Source: Iris pallida
Lineage: Eukaryota; Streptophyta; Magnoliopsida; Asparagales; Iridaceae
Direction of reading: 5' to 3'
Length of the DNA: 64,000 bases
NCBI GenBank assembly: GCA_029216955.1
Contig: JANAVB010042332.1
Location: forward strand, 143,890-207,889
Part shown: one piece after another, positions 23,490-33,400 of the stretch
Numbering within the stretch: the first letter of the stretch is position 1
Layout of the letters: every line of letters starts with the position of its first letter
Program-made: the position numbers and the translations under genes
Notes under the pieces: generated by a model
The model's input: only the letters and a program-made list of their open reading frames with translations
Database searches by the model: none
Told to the model about the DNA's origin: nothing

Positions 23490-23636
23490 AAAGTTTTCAA
23501 AATTTGAAAATATTCAAAGTTTCGAAATACTTTGAATTTCGAATTTAAAATCAAGTTGCGCTTTGACTGCGCGTTTGGAGGAATTTAGCTCCGACTTTTG
23601 TGGCGCAATCGGAGGTAGCCGTTACACTTGAAAAAC

Positions 23637-23645
23637 TATAAATAG
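23637..23645 (+). promoter_or_regulatory. TATA box of the TatB opposite-strand gene 1
   Basis: TATAAATAG centred in AAAAACTA-TAAA-TAGTTTTT, an inverted repeat with 8-base arms. It lies 111 bp upstream of the exon 1 ATG and about 150 bp from the polypurine tract. The TatA counterpart is at 4883-4891. Confidence 0.65.
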
Positions 23646-23747
23646 TTTTTTTTTTCTTTCATCCTTTTCTTATTTTTCGACTGTTCAAGAGACAAAAGCT
23701 TCCGTTCCTTCTCTGACTACTTCTTCTCCTTCCCGCCGACGATAGCG

Positions 23748-23856
23748 ATGGCTCCCAAGCGTACAACCACTGAGAAGGGCAAGGCCCCCGCCGAGCCTTC
23801 GACTCGGGTTGCACCCCGAATTTCTCGTCATGAAATAGGTCATCCAGCATTGCATG
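23748..23856 (+). CDS. TatB opposite-strand gene 1, exon 1
   Basis: 36 codons plus one base: MAPKRTTTEKGKAPAE to SRHEIGHPAL, then a GTAAATG donor at 23857. Matches TatA exon 1 in start, length and donor. The next exon supplies TT to complete a Val codon, in both elements. Confidence 0.6.
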
Positions 23857-24307
23857 GTAAATGACGAACGAAGATCGAAACCCTTTTTAGGGTTCTTGAT
23901 ATTTTCAGACCTTCATACCTCTCTCTTTTTAGAGATTGATGGTATTTGCGCCACCCTGTTTAGGGTTTTGGTTGCATTCACAATACTTTTCATTTTTATG
24001 AAAACTATGCTCTTGTGCAATCGGATGGAAAGCGCTGACAAAATATTCGGCGCAATCCATTGTTTTACGCAAGTCAGTTGTGCCAGCACAAACTGATGTC
24101 TTGCGCAAGTATGTTAGCGCAAACTGATGTTTTGCGCAAGTATATTAGCGCAAACTGATGTCTTGCGCAAGTCAGTTATGTTGACGCAATCTGATAACTT
24201 GCGCAAGCTGACTGTGTTGGCGCAATCTGACAACTTGCGCAAATTGATGATCTTTTGTAGAATTTTGCTTTTGTATGTACTGATCCTTGTTTCTTTATTT
24301 GATGCAG
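23857..24307 (+). other. intron 1 of the TatB opposite-strand gene 1
   Basis: 451 bp, GT to AG, T-rich with stops. It contains an array of TTGCGCAAGT and GCGCAAACTGATG motifs at 24065-24245, period near 30 bp, the same motif type as in the LTR. The TatA intron (4294-4674) has GATTGCGCAA copies too. The ORF prediction starting at 24127 inside it is extended by the repeats and is not the true start. Confidence 0.55.
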
Positions 24308-26181
24308 TTAACCTCAGGAAAGACCCCAACTATGAGGTATTTGCAGGATCCTTGGCTGAACCTGAATATAAAGAAGATCTGTCTCATGTGACATTCCCTC
24401 AGTACGCCTTACAGTCATCTCGGCAAGCCGTATTGATTGCACAGGACAATGAGACTTTAATGTGTCTGATGAATGGACAGCCTCTTCAGACTGCTGACAC
24501 AGTTACTCATAAGAAGCCGTTGTTCTTGTTTGGTGAGGCCTTTGACAAGATCTCTCAGCCAAGACCTCGAATGGAACAGAGACTTATCCAGAGGGGCGAG
24601 AAGACAATCCTTCTGCCGAAGATTTCTAGATGTCTTCCTCTATCTCGATATGCTTTTGCAAGCTATCCGAGAAGAATAGAATGGGATATAACTCCTCTTC
24701 AGCAAGCCCGAACAGGAAACATCTGTGTCAAGAAGGGGTCTGACAACAAGGATATATTCTACAGTTCCTATGAGCTCCATAGCTCCTTGCTTAGAGGACT
24801 AAAGCACGGCTATATCCCACCAGAAGATTCTTTCTTGCTGCTACCAGTAAGAACTTCGATATTTGCGAATGAGTTTATGAAGGTAGAAGGAAGGTATCCG
24901 GATCAGGAGTTACGGCTGACAAGCCTCGTGAACCCGGATAACAAGAGATGGATCTGTATAGCCAATTGGATATTGGTCCAATTTGAAGAGCGGCTTAAGG
25001 AGATTAATCTATACCATGCAGTGTATGCCACTGTTTATGGCTTTCCCCCCAAACCTTATCTATTCCTTGCGTTAGCCGAGAGATACAACTATAGAACCGG
25101 GACGTTCATGACGCCCCGCGGAGAGATCGGGTTAGCTTTGCACGAGATAAAGTACATCTCCAGCCTGCCAATGGGGGATATCCCCTATAAAGAGTTAGTC
25201 CCAACAAACAATGAATTGGACAAACTGCGACAGGAGAATGCTGATATGGTATCTGTCTTTGAAGAACTCCTCTGCCTCTACAAGATTTGCTCTCTATATT
25301 ACAAGAGTGGCACATCTGGCACCTGCTACTCTACTAAATGGTTGCCATATCACTTCCTTAACCACATCATTGAGAAGAAGACCAAGGAGCACGAAAACTG
25401 CAATCCTAACTTTTTTCGACCACTCAGCAATAGTGAAGTGATAAGGCTAATGGAGACACATGGAGATATGGATATCAAGATCGAGGATAATCTTCAATAT
25501 CCCCCTCTTAAGAAAGATGACATTATTGAGAGTTACATGAGGATGGGCTATAGGCCCATGTCGAAGGAGACCCAGTTGGCGGGTTTTTTTACTTACTGGC
25601 TCCGACGATACATCGTCCCTGGGACCAGTGCAGTCGATCGCTTCCACCGTGGTGTACTTTTTACTGCTGTCCGTCTGGTCTTCGGCTACCGGATGGATCT
25701 GCTGTCAGCAATGACATGCAGGGTGAATGCCGGCATTCGCCTCTTCGTCGATTCAATGATTGAAAGAAAAGGTGAGAAAGGACACTTCCCCCAGCTGGAA
25801 CTACCATACACATACTTGTTCGGATGGCTACTTCTATACCATTCTTCACTAATGAATCCGGATATGGGGGCAGTGGGTGGCAGCTTTTTGAGAAGATTTT
25901 CTGGATGCAAGTGGATTTACACCACTTTGAGAGATTATCGACGCACACTGAATCTCGGGAGAGGATGGAGCTTCTACTGCGTTATCCCTCCGGTCGGTTA
26001 TGAGCATATGTCTACAAACCTTGTGGACTCCGGAAGGATGCAGCCTTTGGGCCACACAGCTTTCGATTGGCTGAGGACAATCCGGCACACCTGGTATATC
26101 GGTTCGAGGATGAATGTTATCTCGAGCCTTATCTTCCCAGCCGTTTTGTGCGCCAATTCGGTTATGACCAGTTCCATGTAG
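24308..26181 (+). pseudogene. TatB opposite-strand gene 1, exon 2 main part
   Basis: About 620 codons open. Same blocks as TatA: DNETLMCLMNGQPL, HKKPLFLFGEAF, FANEFMKVEGRYPDQ, YHAVYATVYGF, LALAERYNYRTGTF, then the mobile-domain-like core GFFTYWLRRYIVP, VRLVFGYRMDLLSAM and YLFGWLLLYH. The last 30 codons before 26181 are out of frame. It lacks the three TatA stops, which shows those are later losses. A soluble protein of unknown biochemical role; plant-mobile-domain proteins of the host act in gene silencing and development. Confidence 0.65.
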
Positions 26182-26657
26182 GTAATAATATCACATGCCT
26201 ACAAGGAAAAGGGTTTTTAATTGATGGAGCCCGGGCTTGGGCATTTTACAATGCTCGACACACAAGGACGACGTTCTCGATGCCGTCCAGAAATGATCGA
26301 GGTCCTCGTATGCTGTATACGTACTCGATCTTCTATACATCAGCAAACACTTTTGCTGAAAACTTTAATCTGGCAGACAGCTTCGCAACTGCGACTCGAT
26401 TTAAGAAAAGAGCACCTGTTTTGGTGCTTCTTGGTAATGATAAGGAGCATGAGCCGGCCGATGCACCATTAGAAACTTCGAGGGAAGCTAACTTCCCTAA
26501 AGAAGTTTACGAGCCGCTGCGCATCTCCCTAAAAGTTGTAAGATCTCCGGCCAAGGAGAAGAAGAGGAAGGCCGAAGAACCTTCTTCTCCAACCTCTAAG
26601 AAGAAGATTATTTTTGAATCATCGGAAAGGGTCACTACCCGGTCGCAATCTCGGTAA
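26067..26657 (+). pseudogene. TatB opposite-strand gene 1, exon 2 continuation after frameshift
   Basis: Continues the protein in another frame from about 26088: HLVYRFEDECYLEPYLPSR (in part), CLQGKGFLIDGARAWA, NTFAENFNLADSF, then a Lys/Arg-rich stretch (SPAKEKKRKAEE) and TTRSQSR before TAA at 26655. TatA reads through at this point. The basic stretch could be a nuclear signal. Confidence 0.65.
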
Positions 26658-27283
26658 CAGGCTGAGTCAATTCAGAGAGAAGAGGCGACGACACTGGCCT
26701 CCATTCAAAGACAAGATCATGCTATAGACGTAGAGAGCCCGAAGAGACCTCTACATAGAAAGAAAATAGTCTTCAGAAGAAAGAAAGTAGTCACTCCTCC
26801 AAGACCTATCCTGGCATCGGTCCAGACAGGAATCTTCCAGTGCAGAGAAGAGGGACGAGGCTGTAGAGACAAGAGAGAAGATCGCGGAGACAAAGGATGA
26901 AGCTGCAAAAATAAGAGAGGCGACTGCAACTCTGATTCCAATCAACGAGTCAGAAACGTCTCTCGACGTATTGCGATCTCCTACACTTGCACCAGAAACT
27001 GCCTATCTTCCAACTTCTCCAAGATCACTTTGTGCTGAAGAAGACAAAGTAATGATTGAGGCTCTAGAAGGCTGTGACTTCGGTTTTTATGATGACATAG
27101 ATCCGGTCGCCGCAAGTGATAGCGAGGAAGCCCGAGAAGAAGGTACGGATGATGAAGAAACATCAGCAGAGACTGTTGATGATACTCCGAATCTGGAAGA
27201 GGATGCTGATGCTCATGCATCCCAAGAAAAGAATGCTGTTGATGACATAGCACCGGAGGAAGCTACTGTCACTGATCCAAGAG
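26658..27283 (+). pseudogene. TatB opposite-strand gene 1, exon 2 acidic tail
   Basis: After TAA the frame continues briefly (QAESIQREEATTLAS) with stops and shifts, then 26971-27283 is open and acidic: AEEDKVMIEALEGCDFGF, ASDSEEAREEGTDDEE. It matches TatA 1277-1600 and ends at the GTATTGG donor after phase 1. Confidence 0.55.
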
Positions 27284-27379
27284 GTATTGGTTGATATTGA
27301 TAATCTTCTTTTATAGATTAAATAACTGACATCTTATCTTTCATTTATACAAAAATTCAATCTTTTTCAATTCCTACAG

Positions 27380-27541
27380 TTTGCACTGATATAGTGCCAA
27401 CAACAGCGATAGTTAGCAGCAGTCGACATTTTTCAGGCGGCTCCGAAGTAGGAAGTAGTCAGGCAGTAATGTCTGAAGCTACCTCTGCTAGGCTGCAACC
27501 TATATCAACAGACAACAAACTCGTCGCTAAACCCAGCAATG
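27380..27541 (+). CDS. TatB opposite-strand gene 1, exon 3
   Basis: 162 nt, open, between TTCCTACAG and GTAAGCTTG. Shares SSSRHFSGGSEVGSSQAV with TatA exon 3 (SSSRHLSCGSEAGCSQAV). It is nine codons shorter than the TatA version. Confidence 0.55.
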
Positions 27542-27605
27542 GTAAGCTTGCCCTCATTTTTGATCCTTTTTGAGAGTCGCTGATGGTGTTTATTTGATTT
27601 CGCAG

Positions 27606-27652
27606 AGGAACATCTGGGAGGAGCGACTAGCTCCACCATGGTGTTTATTTGA
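27606..27652 (+). pseudogene. TatB opposite-strand gene 1, truncated exon 4
   Basis: Starts after TTTCGCAG with EEHLGGATSSTMV and ends at TGA 27650. The coiled coil present in TatA is deleted. ATGGTGTTTATTTGAT occurs both in intron 3 (from 27579) and at this exon's end (from 27637), suggesting a rearrangement at a short direct repeat. Confidence 0.5.
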
Positions 27653-28037
27653 TGACCCCACCAATCAAGTGAAGGAAGACCTTTTGTACTTTTTCCTTCT
27701 TTATGATATATCTTTTTGTAATGTCTTTTATTTTGATCAATAAAAAGACATTATTTTTATGGCTCTATTATTTTTTTGCATATCCCATTAAGGATATAAA
27801 TAATAGCGATGGAAAACATATTCAGAGATTCAGGACATGATATATTTCTTGATTTAGAAAATAATTATATTCATTATATCTGCTCAGAGGTAATGTGGAC
27901 ATGGCAGAATATAATTCGTTGAATATCATTATTTCGGTAGACAACTTAATCAGAAATAAATACGTGACAAGTTGCTGATATAAAATGAACGGATGAATCG
28001 TCAAAATGTATGAACGAAATGAATCGTTGGAATGAAC
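27653..28037 (+). other. 3' end of opposite-strand gene 1 and intergenic stretch
   Basis: AATAAA at 27739-27744 with T-rich surroundings resembles a plant poly(A) region, and the sequence matches TatA 20-110 in reverse. The remainder up to the 29-bp array is AT-rich with no ORF. Confidence 0.5.
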
Positions 28038-28325
28038 GGATGAACCGTCGGATGGATGTAATAAACGGGTGAACCGTCGAATGAATGTAATGAACGGGCG
28101 AACCGTCAGATAGAAGTAATAAACGGATAAACCGTCGAATGAATATAATGAACGGATGAACCGTCGGATGAATGTAATAAACGGATAAACCATCGAATGA
28201 ATATAATGAACGGATGAACCGTCGGATGAATGTAATGAACGGGTGAACCGTCAGATGAATATAATGAACGGATGAACCGTCAGATGAATGTAATGAACGG
28301 GTGAACCGTCAGATGAATGTAATGA
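28038..28325 (+). repeat. 29-bp minisatellite upstream of opposite-strand gene 2
   Basis: About ten units of AACGGRTGAACCGTC followed by RRATGAATRTAATR, with two degenerate units to the left (27986-28037). Each unit contains the dyad ACGG-N5-CCGT. It ends about 45 bp before a TATA box. Confidence 0.85.
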
Positions 28326-28370
28326 ATGTTGCGAAGAACGCGTCGCTTCGATGTTTTAAGAATTTTTGCC

Positions 28371-28378
28371 TATAAATA
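28371..28378 (+). promoter_or_regulatory. TATA box of opposite-strand gene 2
   Basis: TATAAATA in TTGCCTATAAATAGAAC, 55 bp upstream of the ATG at 28426 and just downstream of the 29-bp array. Confidence 0.6.
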
Positions 28379-28425
28379 GAACAGAAATTGAAATGGAATG
28401 ATCACTTTCACTCTTCAACACAAAA

Positions 28426-28752
28426 ATGTCGTCTGAAGATGCATCCAAGAAGGCTGAGATCGCCCCGAAGGTTGAAAAAATCACGGAGGAACCTCCAACT
28501 GAAGTAAACCAGCCAAAGCAGACGAAAGCGGGCGAAGGTTCGTCTTCACCCAAGCCACCGCGGGATATCTTGGACTTCCTACTTGAACCAGGAATGACGG
28601 ACGAGGAGGAAGCCATGAGGATGGTCGCTTGCAAATTTTTGGTGGGTTCCAGCAAGGATGTTTTCGGCTCTTTTGCCGATTATATTTTTGAAAAGGACGG
28701 TAGTGGTCCTCGTCCTGTCTTCAAGAAGGACGATAGTGATTCTCGTCTATGA
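28426..28752 (+). CDS. TatB opposite-strand gene 2, 108-residue acidic protein of unknown function
   Basis: Uninterrupted from ATG (MSSEDASKKAEIAPKVEK) to TGA. The N-terminal half is Lys/Glu/Pro-rich and probably disordered; the second half, LDFLLEPGMTDEEEAMRMV and SFADYIFEKDG, may form helices. AATAAA at 28778 and a second overlapping one give a poly(A) region. It is convergent with integrase, whose end lies 87 bp away. I recognise no family. Its intact frame amid broken neighbours is notable, but at this length it could be chance. Confidence 0.55.
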   Translation: MSSEDASKKAEIAPKVEKITEEPPTEVNQPKQTKAGEGSSSPKPPRDILDFLLEPGMTDEEEAMRMVACKFLVGSSKDVFGSFADYIFEKDGSGPRPVFKKDDSDSRL

Positions 28753-28838
28753 TATCTTGTAACACCATTTATGATGAAATAAAATAAAATTTTATTTATG
28801 AACTGTTTTGTCGTATTTACAAGAAATTTTTTTTACAT

Positions 28839-30149
28839 TCATACATAGTACTTTTTAAGGAATTTGTCATTTATAGGCATCATTGCAACTCGACCGTCCA
28901 ACTCTGTAAGTTGATAGGCTCCATTTGAGAAGACTTTGCTCATAATATATGGACCTTCCCACTTCGCGTCGAATTTGCCCTTGCTCATATGAGTCATTGT
29001 CATAGGACGTCTGACGGTTAGAACCAGTTCTCCTTTCTGAAAAGTTCTGACCTTAACTTTGTGATTAAAAGCTTTTACGATTCGGGCTTGATATAACTCA
29101 ATATGCTGTTGAGCAAATAACCGTTTCTCGTCGAGCGCTTCTAATTCTTGAAGTCGAAGGTGGTCGTTGTTCTCTGTAGTGAGCTCGTTGGCAATGGCAA
29201 TCCGCAGGGATGGGATCTAAAGTTCCAAAGGTAGAACTGCTTCACAACCATACACAAGAAAAAAAGTTGTACAGCCTGTAGGGTTATGGACCGTAGTGCG
29301 GTAGGCCCATAAACATTCTCCAAGTTTCTCACTCCAATTTTGTTTGTTAGTAGATACAAACTTCTTAAGGAGTTTGATAATAGTCTTGTTAAATGCTTCA
29401 ACTAAATCATTAGCAGCAGGATTGTAAGCTGTTGAAGCGACATTGTCAATCCGATGATCGTCATAAAACCTGGTAAACTTCTAGCTAATGAACTGAGGTC
29501 CATTGTCATGAATGATCCTTCGAGGTACACCAAATCTATAGATGACATGGTGTTTGACAAAGTTGATGACGCTAATGGTCTTAACTTCAGCCAAAGGTAT
29601 AGCTTCAACCTATTTGGAGAAGTAATCGGTTATAGCTAGTATGAACCGATGTCCTTTAGAAGAAGGAGGATTGATAGGACCTATAATATTCATGTCCCAA
29701 GCTTCAAAAGGCCAGGAAGCAGTAGTCGGATGAAGGAATTCTGACGGTTGGTGAATGAAATCTACGTGGATTTGACAAGCTCGATATTTTCTTGCATATT
29801 CGATGGCATCCGATACCATAGAGGGCCCAGTAGTAACCCATGCGTCGGATACGGTCTTGTAGTTTAGGGCCAGGTTGATGTGCTCTGCAAACACCATCGT
29901 GAGCTTCACATAATACTTGCTTTGTTTCATCACCAGTAAGACAGCGTAAGAGAAGACCGTCATAAGTCTGCCGGTAGAGAGTCTTATTAGTCTGATTGTA
30001 GTAGAATCGCAGAGACCGTCGACGAATACTCGTAGCCTCCTTGGGATCTTCAGGAAGTATATCATGGACCACGAAGTCGATGAAGGGAGCTCTCCAATCT
30101 TCACTGATAACATTGGCTTTAGTAAAATTACTGAACTCAATATTGCGAT
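28839..30149 (-). pseudogene. TatB integrase
   Basis: Pieces at 30168-29704 and 30191-29610 contain the zinc-binding part (VLCEAHDGVCRAHQPGPK) and the core start FEAWDMNIIGPINPP with the first Asp and FILAITDYFSK. A TAG follows where the family has tryptophan. Then GVPRRIIHDNGPQFI (second Asp) and AYNPAANDLVEAFNKTI (Glu), and a C-terminal part ending near FLKKYYV at 28839. At least three stops and one frameshift. It faces the opposite-strand gene ending at 28752, tail to tail. Confidence 0.8.
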
Positions 30150-30490
30150 TGTTTTCGATGCAAAACAATTCCCGATAGAGACAACCACCACCTATTGTCT
30201 TTTGACAAGTATGGCTAAGACTGCTGCAAGATTGGCCAAAGCATTTGCCTCAATATTGCAAGCTGGACATATTCGATAAAAAAGGCTTTAAATGATGTAG
30301 CCATATTGATTGCCGCTTCATGATAAGGCACTAGATCTTGATGACGAACTTCATAGGTTCCTCTAACCTGGTTAACAACCAGCTTGGAGTCGCCATAGAC
30401 TTCAAGATATTCGATGTCTAGTTATTTAGCTAATTGAAGGCCAATGAGTAGAGCATTGTATTCTGCTACGTTGTTGGAGCAAGGTTTATC
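30150..30490 (-). pseudogene. TatB archaeal-type RNase H, second half
   Basis: After the TAA at 30422 the same frame reads LDIEYLEVYGDSKLVVNQVRG with a catalytic Asp, then EVRHQDLVPYH. A frameshift near 30260 follows, after which NIEANALANLA in another frame matches the domain's usual NADALA end. This second RNase H marks the Tat/Ogre lineage. Confidence 0.75.
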
Positions 30491-33400
30491 TAGGGAATAG
30501 GCTCTTTTGATAGTTGACCCATCTGGAGAAACAAGAACAACCCCAACTCCTGCGACGATGGCACCATTTGGCCTGATCCTGGATGCACCGTCAAACAATA
30601 GAGGTCGGGTAGGAAATTCTTCGGAGATCATATTTGATTCCAATGTCTCGTCTGGAATTTCATCATAAAGGTTAGATGTCTCCGGAACAGGATGGGCCGC
30701 TAGGAAGTCCGCCAGTGCTTGACCCTTAACATACTTTTGTGGAACATAAACCATGTCATATTGGGCTAGCAGAATGGCCCATATAGCCAGTCGAGAATTG
30801 AATGTGCTGGGTTTCTTCTTTAATACCCGAAGAGGATTAACTCGGGATATGACATGAATAGTTTGTCCAATGATGTAATGCCTTATCTTTTGAACAACAA
30901 ACATAAGAGCTAAGCATTCTTTTTCAACCGGACTATAACGGTGTTCAGCACCAATCATATTACGACTAAGATAGTAGATGGCTTGTTCATGGCCTTCTTT
31001 GTTCTTCTGGGCAAGTAAAGCACCCAATGAATGGTCCATAGCACGGACATACATTAAGAATGGTATGCCCGAGATTGGTGGCACCAAGACTGGAGGGTTC
31101 ATGAGATATTGTTTTATGTCGTCAAATACTCGTTGACATTCTTCAGTCCAAATGAAAGATATACCCTTCTTCATTAACTGGGTAAATGGTCTGCAACATC
31201 CAGACAGATTTGAAATGAATCTCCTGATGTACGCAAGTCGACCTTGGAATCCTCGTAGCTCTTTTAGGTTGCGTGGAGGACGCATCTCTTGAATGGCTTT
31301 GATCTTCTCGTGATCCACGTGTATACCTTTAGAGGTAATGACGAAGCCGAGAAATTTACCACTAGAGACACCCAAGAATGACTTGGTGGGATTCATTTTC
31401 AGCTGATGTTGGCACATTAGATTGAAGATAGTTCTTAAATCTTGGATGTGATTTTCTTTTAGACGGCTCTTGACAACAATATCGTCGACATAGCATTCGA
31501 CAGTCTTGCGCAGATGATCTCGAAAGATGGTACTCATAGCTCGTTGGTAAGTTGCACCAGCGTTCTTGAGACCAAATGGCATCACTGTGTAGCAGTAGAC
31601 TCCGCGAGGAGTGCGGAAAGAAGTGTGTTTTTCATCTTCAGGATTCATCCGAATCTGATTGTATCCAGAGAATCCATCCATGAAGGATATCCTTTCGAAC
31701 CCGCAAGTGTTGTCGATCATGACATCTGTGATAGGGAGAGGAAACTCATCTTTTGTACAGGCTTCATTAAGATCCCGAAAGTCGATGCAAACTCGAACTT
31801 TGCCAGTTTTCTTCAAGACTGGGACAACGTTGGCTACCCAATCTGGATGTTGTTCTTCTCGAATAAAGCTACAAGCTATGAGCTTTTTTACTTCATCATC
31901 AATTGTGTTCATCATTTCTGGCTTGAATCGCCTCTGCTGGTGTTTGACTGGCTTTGTATTTGGCAAAATATTCAGTTTATGAGTAGCAAGTTTAGGATCT
32001 AAACCTGGCATGTCTTCATAACTCCAGGCGAAGATATCAATGTATTCTCGAATAAGAAGAATTAATTCTTGTCTATCCGCCTCGGAGAGATTTTTGCTGA
32101 TAAATATTGGACAAGGTGATCCATTTTCTCCTACGTCAATTTGGACCAATTGATCTTCGGTAGGAGGTTCTCGTTGTTCAAATCGAAGTTCCCATTGGGT
32201 GTCCATTCGTTGAGCCCAAGGATCTGTTTTGGGATTTTCTTCGATATCTTCGTCATAACCTTTTGGAAGTTCAGCGGAGACCATGTTAGAAGATACAATC
32301 AATCGATGAACCTGGCCAATACTGGTGTCAGAATCCCAAGATCTGGAATCAGAAGAGTTAGAGCGCTCCTCACTATCAGACTCGGAGGCTACTGGAGATA
32401 AGATCGGAGGTAAAGCATATCCGAGACCTCTTTTTGTCCTGCTATAGTACATCTCTGATTTTCCTTTCGGAATGGCCGTACGGATAGGAGTTCGTCTACC
32501 CTTACCATAGTTGAGGCCATTCTTGAAGTCATAACCAATCTTTCGGATGATGTCTTTTGATTGTTGACTATAACGACGAAGTTGGAGACGTCCCATATCA
32601 TTAATTTTGTTATCATCCGTATAGCTGAATTTTTGTTCTGGCCCTTTACTAAGAAGTATTGGACTCTCGCCTCTCTTTCGAGAAGGGACAAAAAAGTATG
32701 AATCATCTTGGTGTTCGAGTAAGACCTCTGTTTGAAGAGACTGTACAACTCCCATTGTAAATGACTGAAAGCTATCTAACATATCCAAATAGCATTTAGT
32801 ATGATAAATGACATCAGTATACTGGAAAGGAGATGCTTTTTCATTGATTTGTACATCTGTATTTACAACAAGACCTTTAGCCTTAGCAGGCTTGGTCAGA
32901 TTGATTACAAGAGGGAGAGAAGAAGAACATGGAGGAGGCTTGCTACGACGAAGGTCAATAACAAGTGGCTCAGAGGAGATGAGCTCCATTTTATCCTTGT
33001 TACGAGATAAATCAATAACAAGTGGCTCAGAAGAGGTGAGCTGCCTTTTATCCTTGTTACGACGTAGGTCGATAACAAGTGGCTCAGAAGAGGTGAGCTC
33101 CCTTTGATCTTGACCACCATCGGTTGGTTGCTTCCGGACTGGCAAGTGAATAGCCAGTGGTTTGGAGGACTGGAGATGAGAAACACGTCCTTTAACAGGT
33201 ATGATGAGGGTGTCATTGGGCACTGCTTCTTGTTCTTCTTCAGTGTCCAGAGCCAGTACTACCTTCATGAACTCATCATTATACGTGCGAGCATCGTTAC
33301 AATATGCTTCGACACCTTTGAAAGGGTAGAGATCCGCAACCTCTTTTTGAACCTCTCCATTGTCATTAACATACTTGAAACATTGATAGAGAGTTGAAGG

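Larger units (their letters stand above)
23748..27652 (+). pseudogene. TatB opposite-strand gene 1, four exons, plant-mobile-domain-like protein
   Basis: Exons: 23748-23856, 24308-27283, 27380-27541, 27606-27652. All introns are GT-AG, phase 1, at the same points as in TatA. Damage: a net 4-base deletion near 26085 shifts the frame, TAA at 26655, further breaks at 26700-26970, and exon 4 is truncated after 15 codons so the coiled coil is gone. A poly(A) signal AATAAA is at 27739. Element-carried opposite-strand ORFs, some with a plant mobile domain, are known in the Tat lineage; splicing and an own promoter are my inference from the paired copies. Confidence 0.7.

Noticed and set aside
23748..23860. 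Homology between exon 1 (MAPKRT) and the copia third ORF start (MAPKLF)
   Set aside because: The match is limited to four residues and the next bases differ; chance is sufficient.
28038..28325. CRISPR-like regular array
   Set aside because: Units are contiguous without unique spacers, and the context is a plant retrotransposon.
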